A stretch of DNA of 64,000 nt, from NCBI GenBank assembly GCA_018266835.1, contig JAFDZP010000003.1, positions 290,824 through 354,823 on the forward strand, read 5' to 3'. The stretch is from Bacteroidota bacterium. Its GTDB lineage: Bacteria > Bacteroidota > Ignavibacteria > Tepidaquicellales > Tepidaquicellaceae. How positions within the stretch are numbered: the stretch's first letter is position 1; each line of letters starts with the position of its first letter. The notes beneath the pieces were generated by a model. That model was not told the DNA's origin and made no database searches. It was given only the letters and a program-made list of their open reading frames with translations. Position numbers and translations under genes: made by a program. This document shows positions 17,880 to 26,868 of the stretch, piece by piece.

Positions 17880-18626
17880 TTGAAAATCATTTTTTCAATT
17901 ATATTGCTTTTTTACGCTGGGCTTTCTTATTCTCAGTTTACAATATCCACTGATAAAATAATAGTAGCCGGAGATAAATTTTCTCAAATAAAATCTGATA
18001 CCAATTCTATAAATCCCGGCGATAAAGGTGATAATATCACTTGGTCATTCAATTTAAACTTAACTAAAGATACAGTTACAACTCTCTATGTTGGAATAAA
18101 TACTACTCCCGTAGCTGAAGCTTTCCCCACTTCAAATCTTGCAAGTTTTGTTACTCTGAAAAATATGAATGTTTACACATACTATCAGGTAATGAATAAT
18201 GAATTAATTTACCTGGGGACAGCAAACTACTCTAAGAGTTATATCTTCAGTATACCGCTTCAAAATCCCAAAGTAGTTTTTGAGTATCCCTTTGAATATA
18301 AAGATACGCTGGATAGAAATTATAGCTTCTATCTTGAATCAGGCGGAATTAAAAATTACTTCTTCGGAAAAAATTATATAGATTACGATTCATTCGGAAA
18401 AATAAAATTGAACGGCACAGAGTACGACTGCATCCGTCTTCACACAATTGATTACTACGGCGATTCAGAAAATTTTAAAGAGTCAAATTTTTCAAATTAT
18501 ATTGAATCATACGACTGGTACATCAAAGAAAACAAGTTCCCTGTTTTTACAATAAAGTATACTACAAAAAAATCTAAAGAAATGATTACAAAGACTAAGG
18601 AAGTTCTTTTAACTTCCTTAAATTAG
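17880..18626 (+). CDS. Secreted protein of unknown function
   Basis: A 248-residue product apparently starting with TTG at 17880, 5 nt after the TPR gene stop. The signal peptide ends SYS and the mature chain begins QFTISTDK. The body is beta-rich with many Tyr/Asn and no Cys pair in the first half. It lacks the C-terminal NPFNP sorting domain. The pattern PGDKGDNITWSFN...KDTV is common at the start of exported proteins in these bacteria. Probably periplasmic or outer-membrane associated. Confidence 0.65.
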   Translation: MKIIFSIILLFYAGLSYSQFTISTDKIIVAGDKFSQIKSDTNSINPGDKGDNITWSFNLNLTKDTVTTLYVGINTTPVAEAFPTSNLASFVTLKNMNVYTYYQVMNNELIYLGTANYSKSYIFSIPLQNPKVVFEYPFEYKDTLDRNYSFYLESGGIKNYFFGKNYIDYDSFGKIKLNGTEYDCIRLHTIDYYGDSENFKESNFSNYIESYDWYIKENKFPVFTIKYTTKKSKEMITKTKEVLLTSLN

Positions 18627-18685
18627 ATTTTCATTTTTAATATTCAACTCGTTTAGTATCTTATTTCTAAAAGTTAATACCGAAT

Positions 18686-19918
18686 ATGATTTCTGCTGCC
18701 ATTCCTGTAAATGAAAAAGAACGCTTATCCAAACTTAAGGAGTATAATATACTGGATTCACCTGAAGAAGAAAGCTTTGATGAAATTGTAAAGCTTGCCT
18801 CGATAATCTGCAAAGTCCCGATTTCAACAATATCCCTCATAGATGAAAAACGCCAATGGTTTAAAGCGAAGGTCGGCTTACAGAATCAGGAAACTTCAAG
18901 AGAAATTGCATTCTGCGCCCATGCAATTAACGGTGACGACTTAATGATTGTTAACGATGCAATGGAAGATGAACGTTTCTATGATAATCCAATGGTCACT
19001 TCCGATCCAGACATCAGATTTTATGCAGGAGTGCCTTTAATTACTCCCGACGGAAATAAGCTGGGAACAATTTGTGTAATCGATAACGTTCCTCGTACTT
19101 TAACCGATGAACAGAAATTTGCTCTGCAAATCCTTGCTAAAAATGTAATCACCTTACTTGAGCTTAGATTAAAGAACAACAACCTGTCTGATACACTAAC
19201 CACCCTGTACACTCAAAGCAATGAGATTGAGAGAATAAATAATATCAATACACGTCTTCTTTCTATTCTCGCACATGATTTGAAAAATCCGTTGGGAATA
19301 ATACAGCAGGTAACTGAAATGTACATTGCCAATCAGATAAGCCATGATGATATGGACGAAATATTCATTGAGCTTAATAAGAATGCAAGCAATGCTTTAA
19401 CCATGCTTAACGAAGTTCTCCAATGGGGAACTTCTCAGGTTGAAGGCAAAGCGACTGACTTCAAAAGTTTTAATCTTTACAATCTTGTTCAGCAAAAGAT
19501 TGATGATTACTTCCTTCTTTTAAAATCAAAAGGCAACCGCTTAATAAACGAGTGCGAAGAAGATCTCAGTTTCAAAGCTGACCTTAACATGATGCGGTTC
19601 ATTCTCCGTAACCTTATAATGAATGCCAACAAGTTTACCAAAGACGGTACGATAACGGTCCGCACTATTGACAGCGATGACTATGTTGAAGTCATTGTAT
19701 CCGATACAGGCGTTGGTATGAAGCCTTCGCAGATAGCAAGGCTTTTCAAGTGGGAAACAAGGCAAAGCTCTGACGGCACATCAGGAGAGAAAGGAACAGG
19801 TCTCGGACTTCTTATATGCAACGAGTTCGTTCTTAAGCATAAGGGAAAAATTTGGGTAGAGAGCAATTTGGGAAAAGGAAGCTCGTTTCACTTTACAATT
19901 TCTAAGCACTTGAAATAG
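18686..19918 (+). CDS. GAF-domain sensor histidine kinase
   Basis: A 410-residue soluble kinase. The N-terminal GAF domain spans about 15-160 (LKEYNILDSPEEESFDEIV, FCAHAI, RFYAGVPLITPDG, LGTICVID). A HisKA dimerisation helix follows with the phospho-acceptor H197 in LLSILAHDLKNPLG. The HATPase domain is last (N-box NLIMNANKF, G1 DTGVGM, G2 GTGLGLLICNEF). There is no membrane segment, so it senses a cytosolic or diffusible cue. No response regulator is adjacent; the NtrC-like regulator at 44387 is a distant orphan. Confidence 0.93.
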   Translation: MISAAIPVNEKERLSKLKEYNILDSPEEESFDEIVKLASIICKVPISTISLIDEKRQWFKAKVGLQNQETSREIAFCAHAINGDDLMIVNDAMEDERFYDNPMVTSDPDIRFYAGVPLITPDGNKLGTICVIDNVPRTLTDEQKFALQILAKNVITLLELRLKNNNLSDTLTTLYTQSNEIERINNINTRLLSILAHDLKNPLGIIQQVTEMYIANQISHDDMDEIFIELNKNASNALTMLNEVLQWGTSQVEGKATDFKSFNLYNLVQQKIDDYFLLLKSKGNRLINECEEDLSFKADLNMMRFILRNLIMNANKFTKDGTITVRTIDSDDYVEVIVSDTGVGMKPSQIARLFKWETRQSSDGTSGEKGTGLGLLICNEFVLKHKGKIWVESNLGKGSSFHFTISKHLK

Positions 19919-20117
19919 TCTAATTCCAGCTCAAAATCGCAAAAGTTGCGCGAAATTTCAGAGGGTGAAAATAAATTACTATGATTACATAAATTTATTT
20001 CCAGATTATGTAAAGTCGATTTTATTTAACTGTTTTAACAAATAAATAATTGAACGGAAAGTAAGACATTTTTGAGTTAAACATAAAAAAATTTTCTCTT
20101 CAGATTTTTCTGCAGTT

Positions 20118-21446
20118 TTACTTTACCAATACCATCTTCTTTGTTTCCTGAAACTGATTTGCAATAAGCTTGTAGTAATAAACTCCGCTGGGAAGATTTG
20201 ACGCATCAAACTCAATTGAGTAAACCCCCGCATTCTGTATCCCGTTTACTAGCTCAGCGACTTTTTCGCCTTTGATATTATAAACTCTCAGTGTTACATA
20301 ATCGTAGAGCCTCAGTGCATATTTTATAAAAGTATTAGGATTAAACGGATTAGGATAATTCTGAGAAAGAGAAAAACTTTCCGGCACCTCCTCTATAATC
20401 TGATGAACGCCTACAGAAACTTTCATATATTTATGAACTCTTATTCCCACAGCATACGCAAGCGTATCGTTTATAAATCTGAAACGATTTACATTAAACC
20501 CCCAACCGGCCTGATGCCAGCTTACTCCGCCGTTTGTGGTTTCAATAGTAGGCATGTGATTATTGCTGCCCCAGCCCCCTATCCATCCTGTCGTTTCATT
20601 AACAAATCCTATACCTTCAAAATTTACCTGACCCGGTATTGTTGTACTTGACCAGTTCATGCCTCCGTCTGTTGTTTTCAGAAAAAAGCCGCCGCTAAAA
20701 TTTTCAATTGCTATATAGCCTAATTGTCTGTTCACAAACTGGATTTTCCATCCCCATTCATTGGGACGCGAAGGGGGAGATAAATATTTTCTGACAAATG
20801 TCTGTCCTCCATTTGAAGTAAAAAGCACCGATGTTTTGCCCGTATAATAATTATTATTTCCCGCGTAACCTCCGATAACGAATCCCGAATCTGCCGACCA
20901 GAATTTGCAGTCAACCGCAGAACGCATCAAAGATGTATCTATAGGAATTGATATCCAGTTAAAACCGCCGTTTGTTGTTTTGATTAAATTGGAAGGGCAA
21001 TAATATCTTCCGACACCAAATGCAGTCGTAGAGTTTACAATTGAGATTCCGCAGATGCCTTTGGGAACTGTTCCTTGTATTGACGAAACAACTTGTGTCC
21101 AGTTAACTCCTCCGTTTGTTGTTCTGAACAGAATGTTATTGGAATCCAAAGTTCCTATTATTCCTGTCTCCGGAGTAAAAAAACCCACACTTCTTAAATC
21201 ATGATTGAAATTTTGAGCTGTGTTAGTCCAGCTGCTGCCACCATCGGTTGTACGAAAAACTTTGCCTGAATATCCGATAACAAAACCCGTATTTGCGTCA
21301 CAGAAATACATATCTTCGAATCTGCCGTCTGCTGCAGAATCGGCAACGGGCGCATTTGGAAGCGTTGTCCATCCGAAATTTTGAGGGAAACAAGCAGATG
21401 AAAATAAAGTGAGGGAGAAAAAGATAGAGAGAACTACTTTTCTCAT
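20118..21446 (-). CDS. T9SS cargo: Ycf48/BNR-type beta-propeller with sorting domain
   Basis: A 442-residue exported protein. After the signal peptide come repeated propeller blades of the type [45 protein letters not shown] and [12 protein letters not shown] (about residues 25-345), matching the Ycf48-like/BNR family. The last ~80 residues are a type-A T9SS sorting domain ([16 protein letters not shown] ... PSGVYYYKL ... KKMVLVK). It should be exported by Sec, cross the outer membrane by T9SS and be surface attached or released. It resembles the 21839 protein and the N-terminal part of the 58309 protein. No enzymatic function is evident. Confidence 0.88.
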   Translation of the reverse strand: MRKVVLSIFFSLTLFSSACFPQNFGWTTLPNAPVADSAADGRFEDMYFCDANTGFVIGYSGKVFRTTDGGSSWTNTAQNFNHDLRSVGFFTPETGIIGTLDSNNILFRTTNGGVNWTQVVSSIQGTVPKGICGISIVNSTTAFGVGRYYCPSNLIKTTNGGFNWISIPIDTSLMRSAVDCKFWSADSGFVIGGYAGNNNYYTGKTSVLFTSNGGQTFVRKYLSPPSRPNEWGWKIQFVNRQLGYIAIENFSGGFFLKTTDGGMNWSSTTIPGQVNFEGIGFVNETTGWIGGWGSNNHMPTIETTNGGVSWHQAGWGFNVNRFRFINDTLAYAVGIRVHKYMKVSVGVHQIIEEVPESFSLSQNYPNPFNPNTFIKYALRLYDYVTLRVYNIKGEKVAELVNGIQNAGVYSIEFDASNLPSGVYYYKLIANQFQETKKMVLVK

Positions 21447-21838
21447 TAGGTTATTGTTTTTCTAAGTTAAAATTATTTGATATAAATTACAATCAAAAAT
21501 AAACAGCAAGGCCAAGATTTACATTATTGTTAAACTCCTGCTTCGACAACATAATTTAAAATAGTTCTTAAAAAAAATCACTTGGTAAATTGAAATTTTT
21601 AAATTACACTTCTGAGGGACTTCAATGTAAAACGCCTTAAGCGTGTTTAACGGGCCGAATGGGTTAGGATATTTGTAATATAACCATACCATAACGTTAA
21701 ACTGTCGGAGAGCTTTCGTGCAATTTTTTAAAAGCTAATTTATCGCTTATGAATATTTTCTCATCTTTATTTTGCGCAAAAGAAACGGATGAATGTGAAG
21801 AAAAAAAGTATGAACAGGATTATTATGAATCTAAGCAT
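21447..21838. other. Intergenic region with a possible sorting-domain relic
   Basis: 392 bases between two same-strand cargo genes. On the minus strand around 21640-21680 the translation reads YPNPFGPLN, close to the NYPNPFNP signature that opens the sorting domain. However, the following residues do not continue the domain and no long ORF surrounds it. It may be a decayed fragment of a deleted cargo gene or a chance match. Otherwise AT-rich, with no RNA gene seen. Confidence 0.3.
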
Positions 21839-23077
21839 CTATTTTACCAAAATCATTTTTTTTGTTTCAGAAAAATTTTCAGTAATCAATTTATAAAAAT
21901 AAACTCCGCTTGGAAGTAACGAAGCATTGAAATCAATTGAATGACTTCCTGCATTTTGTTTTTCGTTTACCAGAGTTTGAACTTCATTTCCCAGATTATC
22001 ATAAACTTTAATCGAAACGTAATTTGTAATTGATAATTCGTAATTTATCCGCGTAAGCGGATTGAAGGGGTTCGGATAATTTTGCGAAACAGAAAAATTA
22101 TTAGTTACTGCAGAATGATTTTCCTGTGCAAAAGTTATGTAATCACCTCCCGCATTGGTAGTTTTTAAAATAACCGAGCTATCTCCGCATATCCAACCGG
22201 TTTGAGAATCAATAAAAGTTATCTTCTTTAAATTTGTATTTACTCCGCTATATTGCATTCCCCAATTTGAACCTCCATTGGTAGTAACAATTATTCTGCC
22301 CTTATTACCTGCGACAATTGCATTATTAGAATTAAAATATTTTAATGAATTATAAATTGTATCTGCATTATTACAATTATAAACCTTGTACCAATTTACT
22401 CCCCCATTAGTGCTTTTAACTATTCCTGACTGGAGTGTCCCGCAAGCCATTAAATTGTTAGCGTTAAAATTGGATATACCTCTCAGGCCTTTCAAAGAAT
22501 CCAAATACGCCCAGTTACTCCCGCCATTTGTAGTAAAACCTGAAACTCCGCCTGCTATATAACCAATATTAGAAGTGAGAAATGTAGCATCATATGAACC
22601 ATCTAAATTTACCCAAACATCAGCCCAGTTTGTTCCTCCATTTGTAGTCCTTTCAACAAAAGAGGGACCTATAGCAAAACCAGTATTAGGGTTTAAAAAC
22701 ATTAACTTTTTTAATTCACCCGAATGGGCGTGATTTACTTCCACCCATGTAATTCCGCCGTCAGTTGTTTTCCTGAACATAAAAGATGAAACAAATCCGG
22801 TATTTGCATCTAAAAAACATACCGTAGTAAAAACTTCACCCATTGATGAATCACGAGTCCAACCGACACCACCGTTTGTAGTTTTTAAAAAATACGAATA
22901 AAAATCTGTTCCGCTAAAATAAGGTGCTATTGCTACTGCAAACCCGGTATTCTGATTTATAAACTGAATATCATAAACTTTACTTCCTCTCGGCAGGTCC
23001 GTATTTTGTTTAACCCACTGGGAATATGAGTTGGTTATAAATAATACTGATATAAAAAAAATAATTATTGCTCTCAT
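21839..23077 (-). CDS. T9SS cargo: Ycf48/BNR-type beta-propeller with sorting domain
   Basis: A 412-residue protein with a signal peptide ending SYS and mature start QWVKQNTDLP. About eight blade-like repeats follow (FLKTTNGGVGWTRDS, FRKTTDGGITWVEV, VERTTNGGTNWADV, IVKSTNGGVNWYKV, VTTNGGSNWG). The sorting domain at about 330-412 has [12 protein letters not shown], then SGVYFYKL and KKMILVK. It has the same architecture as the 20118 protein, so the two are paralogues. Extracellular; possibly a binding or scaffold propeller, without catalytic evidence. Confidence 0.88.
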   Translation of the reverse strand: MRAIIIFFISVLFITNSYSQWVKQNTDLPRGSKVYDIQFINQNTGFAVAIAPYFSGTDFYSYFLKTTNGGVGWTRDSSMGEVFTTVCFLDANTGFVSSFMFRKTTDGGITWVEVNHAHSGELKKLMFLNPNTGFAIGPSFVERTTNGGTNWADVWVNLDGSYDATFLTSNIGYIAGGVSGFTTNGGSNWAYLDSLKGLRGISNFNANNLMACGTLQSGIVKSTNGGVNWYKVYNCNNADTIYNSLKYFNSNNAIVAGNKGRIIVTTNGGSNWGMQYSGVNTNLKKITFIDSQTGWICGDSSVILKTTNAGGDYITFAQENHSAVTNNFSVSQNYPNPFNPLTRINYELSITNYVSIKVYDNLGNEVQTLVNEKQNAGSHSIDFNASLLPSGVYFYKLITENFSETKKMILVK

Positions 23078-23139
23078 AGCTTATTAGTTTATAAAAATTA
23101 ATCTTCTTAACTAATTTGATAAAGTCAAAACCATCAATA

Positions 23140-25128
23140 TCACTTTACCAATACCATTTTTTTTGTCTCAGAATTTTTTTCAGTTTTAAGAGTATAGAAA
23201 TAAATTCCGCTGTTTAAAGTTGATGCATTGAACTGATAATTATAATATCCCGCATTTAATTCTTCCCCCAATAAAGTCATTACTTCCCTGCCAAGCATAT
23301 CGTAAACAATTAATGATGTAAAAGATTTTTCCGATAACTGGAATTTTATATTTGTGGAAGGATTAAATGGATTAGGAAAATTATTTTCGAGTTTAAACTT
23401 ATCAGGAATCTGAGTTGAAATATTCTGAATACCAACTGAAGTTGATTTGAATGTTATTCGCAATGAGTTTGCTGAAGCAACCGAATCCAATCCGTTATAA
23501 GCAGTAACTTTACAAATAGTGACTATTGAATCCCCGGTGAGACCCAGCTGATGCGCAATGGAATCCAGTCTGCTTTTTGTAAAAGTAATAGCCGTATCCT
23601 GCCCATTGTGATTTGAAAGATAATAATTTTCAGTTGATGCGCCGTTCTTCTTTATTCTGAATTTATAAGTAATATTAACGCCTCCGATAGACGAGTTTGT
23701 CCAGTTAAAATTTACCTTCGATGTATCGTTTGGATTCGTAATTATAGTTTGTATTACATCACTCGTTAAACTAAATCCTGATAAAACGCTTCCGTTCACT
23801 TTTATATAATCAGTCTTTGTAAGAGAATCAGAGCCGAATGCGTTTGATACTTTTAACTTCACAGTGTAATATCCGACTGTATTAAAAGTTATAAAAGGAT
23901 TTGGTACATCAAAAGAATAATTTTGCGGACCGGTAATAGTCCACTGATATGTAGTTGGATTATTGGAAGCGCAATCAATTAGCTGCGCAGTGTTTCCGTT
24001 GTAATAAATTGTACCGTTCGTCATAAAATCTGCTTTAGGTGCAGCATTCTGCGGCGGAGCATATCTCAGAACATAAAGCCCGCGGGTTCTATCAGATGCA
24101 ATAATTTTTCCCGAAGGAAACATATAAACTCCCCAGCATCCGTTAAATTCATTGGAATTGTTTTCAGGATATGTATCGTACCATCCCATCTCAACAGGAT
24201 TTGAAGGAGTAGAAACATCTAACAATTTTACTCCTGCAGTATAATAAGCAACCGCTAACTGATTTCCGTACAGCTCAACATTGTGTATAATACAATTTGA
24301 AAAAATATTTGACGGTGCCCATGTATTTGCCAGAATAATATTTGAGAGGTCCTGCACATTCCAGATTTTCAATCTTCCGGGAGGTGTTGATGTTTCATCG
24401 GTAACAAAAGCAAACTTTCTGCCCGGAGTTATTGCGCAATTATGAGGGAAAGGATTCTGACCGTTAGTCCAGTTTGTAATATTTGTAAGATTGTTTTTGT
24501 TTGCCGCATTAATAATTGAAACCTTACCGTCATAAATATTCGCAGCCCAAATAGTATCGTTTATAACTCTGCAATCGTGCACATAATAATCGTTCCATTT
24601 ACCTCTAAGCACAGGAACTTCCGGATTTACCGATAAATCAAGCACTGCTATACCGTGCCCGAAAGTTGCATTAGCTCCGTTAAGATAAAGGTAAGGTCCT
24701 GATTGTTGAATTGAGTGAGTTGTAGTGTGATCTGTTGCATGGAACTCTCCCACATATGTAACAGAGTTTGGCAGCCCGGCTAAGTCAAAAATCTGCACTC
24801 CCATTCCTCCTTCAGAAACAACATAAGCATAATGTGAATAAGTTTTCATTTCGCGCCACTGACTAAACACACCGCTTAAGGCAGCGCAAACTCGTATATT
24901 CGTTGAATCTGTAATATCTATAAAGTAAGTATTTCCTACTCCTCCAAGGATAGCGTATTCTCTTCCATTTGCAGAGTATCCCCAAAGCGCAGAATAATTG
25001 ATGCCTGAATTTCCATTGAGGGGGTTTGATTTTCCGATTAATCTGATATTTTTGCCCTGAGAAAAACTTTCTTGAAAATTTAATACGAGGGATACTAAAA
25101 CTAAGAGGGTGAAAAAAATTCTATTCAT
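23140..25128 (-). CDS. T9SS cargo: choice-of-anchor-B (LVIVD-repeat) protein with PKD-like domain
   Basis: A 662-residue protein with a signal peptide ending ESFS and mature QGKN. Residues ~25-350 match the choice-of-anchor-B family: ALWGYSANGREYAILGG, YAYVVSEGGMGVQIFDL, HDCRVINDTIWAANIYDG and NCIIHNVELYGNQLAVAYYT are LVIVD-type repeats forming a propeller. A PKD-like domain follows at ~360-440 (TVKLKVSNAFGSDSL), then a fibronectin-like stretch. The sorting domain is last (NFPNPFNPSTNIKFQL, SGIYFYTL, KKMVLVK). Extracellular; no catalytic role is known for the family. Confidence 0.88.
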   Translation of the reverse strand: MNRIFFTLLVLVSLVLNFQESFSQGKNIRLIGKSNPLNGNSGINYSALWGYSANGREYAILGGVGNTYFIDITDSTNIRVCAALSGVFSQWREMKTYSHYAYVVSEGGMGVQIFDLAGLPNSVTYVGEFHATDHTTTHSIQQSGPYLYLNGANATFGHGIAVLDLSVNPEVPVLRGKWNDYYVHDCRVINDTIWAANIYDGKVSIINAANKNNLTNITNWTNGQNPFPHNCAITPGRKFAFVTDETSTPPGRLKIWNVQDLSNIILANTWAPSNIFSNCIIHNVELYGNQLAVAYYTAGVKLLDVSTPSNPVEMGWYDTYPENNSNEFNGCWGVYMFPSGKIIASDRTRGLYVLRYAPPQNAAPKADFMTNGTIYYNGNTAQLIDCASNNPTTYQWTITGPQNYSFDVPNPFITFNTVGYYTVKLKVSNAFGSDSLTKTDYIKVNGSVLSGFSLTSDVIQTIITNPNDTSKVNFNWTNSSIGGVNITYKFRIKKNGASTENYYLSNHNGQDTAITFTKSRLDSIAHQLGLTGDSIVTICKVTAYNGLDSVASANSLRITFKSTSVGIQNISTQIPDKFKLENNFPNPFNPSTNIKFQLSEKSFTSLIVYDMLGREVMTLLGEELNAGYYNYQFNASTLNSGIYFYTLKTEKNSETKKMVLVK

Positions 25129-25154
25129 TTGCGGTAGATATAAATATAAAAAAA

Positions 25155-25202
25155 GAACTTTTGGTTGGTAATAATAAAATACAATTACTAAATCAAAAGT
25201 TC
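25155..25202 (-). terminator. Intrinsic terminator after the LolA-like gene at 25239
   Basis: Arms GAACTTTTG (25155-25163) and CAAAAGTTC (25194-25202) around a long 30-nt loop. On the minus strand the hairpin is followed by a run of seven T. It sits about 37 nt past the stop of the 25239-25928 gene. The long loop lowers certainty. Confidence 0.5.
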
Positions 25203-25238
25203 AAATGTTTTGGATAAACTATAAAAAAAACTAAATAT

Positions 25239-25928
25239 TTATTTATCGAATATTAGCACCATAGGATCTAAAGGAACATTTATTTCATATTTATCGACAG
25301 TTCCCAGAATTCCACCTTTTTCATTGTAATAAGGTAATTTTAAATTTGTGCCCGGTACAGTTTTATATTTATCATAGAATATTTTTACTGAGTTCATACC
25401 CGGAGTTTCTACCATAACTAAATAGAAAGAGTCCTTACTAAAATATTGAATATTCTTTTCCTGACCGTTACGTGTGAATTTAATTTTATATGTATCCGTT
25501 CCGTTAATCTTTTCCTCTCCAAGCAGTTCAGTTTTTATTCCTCTGCTTTCCATATCGCTAAGGTAAAAATATGTTCCGTCTTCAATAGCCGGTAATAGTG
25601 ATTCGACTGTTGCCATAGAGAGACTCGATTTTACTCCGTTCTGAACAGTCCACCCTGATTTAGTATCGAAGTATGTTTTTATATCATAATCTATTCCGCT
25701 TACATGAGCAAACTGGTACTTTTCAACAGCATCTTCGTAAGCTAAAAGGTCGTAAGTATTTAATCCTGAGATTGCTTTCCCATACAGAGTTAATTGTTTT
25801 ATTTTTTTTACTTCATCAATTCCGCCAATAGCTGAAATATATTTTTGTACAATTTCATCAGATGTTAGTGTCTGAGAGAATAAATTTGATGTGAGAACTA
25901 AAAATATAAAAATGTAAATTTTTTTCAT
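25239..25928 (-). CDS. LolA/outer-membrane-lipoprotein-sorting-like secreted protein, copy 1
   Basis: A 229-residue protein with a signal peptide ending LFS and mature QTLTSDEIVQKYISAIGG. This start is shared almost identically with the 26011 product and is typical of Bacteroidota proteins annotated as outer membrane lipoprotein-sorting proteins. The body is an open beta-sheet pattern (GEEKINGTDTYKIKFT, YLVMVETPG, NLKLPYYNEKGG). It probably binds a lipid or hydrophobic ligand in the periplasm. Actual LolA activity is not established for this subgroup. It is a tandem duplicate with 82 nt to the neighbour. Confidence 0.75.
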   Translation of the reverse strand: MKKIYIFIFLVLTSNLFSQTLTSDEIVQKYISAIGGIDEVKKIKQLTLYGKAISGLNTYDLLAYEDAVEKYQFAHVSGIDYDIKTYFDTKSGWTVQNGVKSSLSMATVESLLPAIEDGTYFYLSDMESRGIKTELLGEEKINGTDTYKIKFTRNGQEKNIQYFSKDSFYLVMVETPGMNSVKIFYDKYKTVPGTNLKLPYYNEKGGILGTVDKYEINVPLDPMVLIFDK

Positions 25929-26010
25929 TTTTGAGATAAGTATTAATTTAAAATTTAATCATTACACTCAAAAAAATAAATAAAGTTTCATTGGATTTTA
26001 AGAATAAAAT

Positions 26011-26709
26011 TTACTTATTTCCTAAAACAATTTTTGGTTCTACGGGCATATTAATTTCGTATTTATCAATTGTACATTTTAATGGACCTCTTTCAATCCC
26101 ATACGGCAAAATTAACTTTGTACCGGGTACTTCCTTAAAATCAGTGTTATTTACAATTATAAGATTACCTTTGCTCGAAATAGATTCTACTCTTATAGGA
26201 TAAAAAGTGTTCTTATCAATATACTGAGTATTTTTATCTGTACCTTTATGAGTGAATTTAACTTTATAACAGTCTTTGCCGTCAATTTTTTCTTCACCTA
26301 AAACCTCGGTTTTAATACCTTTTCCTTCCATATCTGCCAAATAAAAATATGTTCCGTCTTCCACCGTTATTTTTATTGTATTCATTTGTTCAGGAGTAAT
26401 ATCTTCTTTAGCTCCGTTTTGCGAAACCCAGCCAGCAGTCATATCATAATAATTGGCAGCGGAAAAACCTTCACCGGTTACCAGGGAAAACATACATTTT
26501 TGAACAGCATCTTCATAGAAAATAACATCAGCCGTTACATGTCCCATAATAACAGCTTTTCCGGTGATTGATAACTGATTGATTTTTTTAAGCTCTGAAG
26601 TTCCGCCGATAGCAGAAATATATTTCTGAACTATTTCATCTGAGGTTAAAGTCTGAGAGAATGCGCTTGAAAATAGGAATAAACAAAGAAGAGTGTAAAT
26701 TTTTTTCAT
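26011..26709 (-). CDS. LolA/outer-membrane-lipoprotein-sorting-like secreted protein, copy 2
   Basis: A 232-residue paralogue of the 25239 product: same signal peptide style (SSAFS), same mature start QTLTSDEIVQKYISAIGG, and matching VEDGTYFYLADMEGKGIKTE and EEKIDGKDCYKVKFTHKG blocks. Much of the middle has diverged, which points to specialisation rather than recent duplication. It is predicted periplasmic with a LolA-like fold. The upstream region is shared with the divergent mutase gene at 26869. Confidence 0.75.
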   Translation of the reverse strand: MKKIYTLLCLFLFSSAFSQTLTSDEIVQKYISAIGGTSELKKINQLSITGKAVIMGHVTADVIFYEDAVQKCMFSLVTGEGFSAANYYDMTAGWVSQNGAKEDITPEQMNTIKITVEDGTYFYLADMEGKGIKTEVLGEEKIDGKDCYKVKFTHKGTDKNTQYIDKNTFYPIRVESISSKGNLIIVNNTDFKEVPGTKLILPYGIERGPLKCTIDKYEINMPVEPKIVLGNK

Positions 26710-26816
26710 AAAGTTATTGTTGTAAAGTTTGAATTACTAAATAAGACTTATATTTTACCCCAAAAGTTTCAGATATTGGGCTCACTAATTGAGTTTATTT
26801 TACAAATTTAAAGAAT

Positions 26817-26824
26817 TATCTTTG
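26817..26824 (+). promoter_or_regulatory. Possible -7 promoter element for the acyl-CoA mutase gene
   Basis: TATCTTTG matches the Bacteroidota consensus TAnnTTTG about 45 nt upstream of the ATG at 26869. No well-spaced TTTG -33 element is clear; a TTG at 26789-26791 is about 25 nt upstream. Confidence 0.4.
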
Positions 26825-26868
26825 CCCTACTTCTTTTTGAACTTAAATTCTACACATCCATATAAAAA

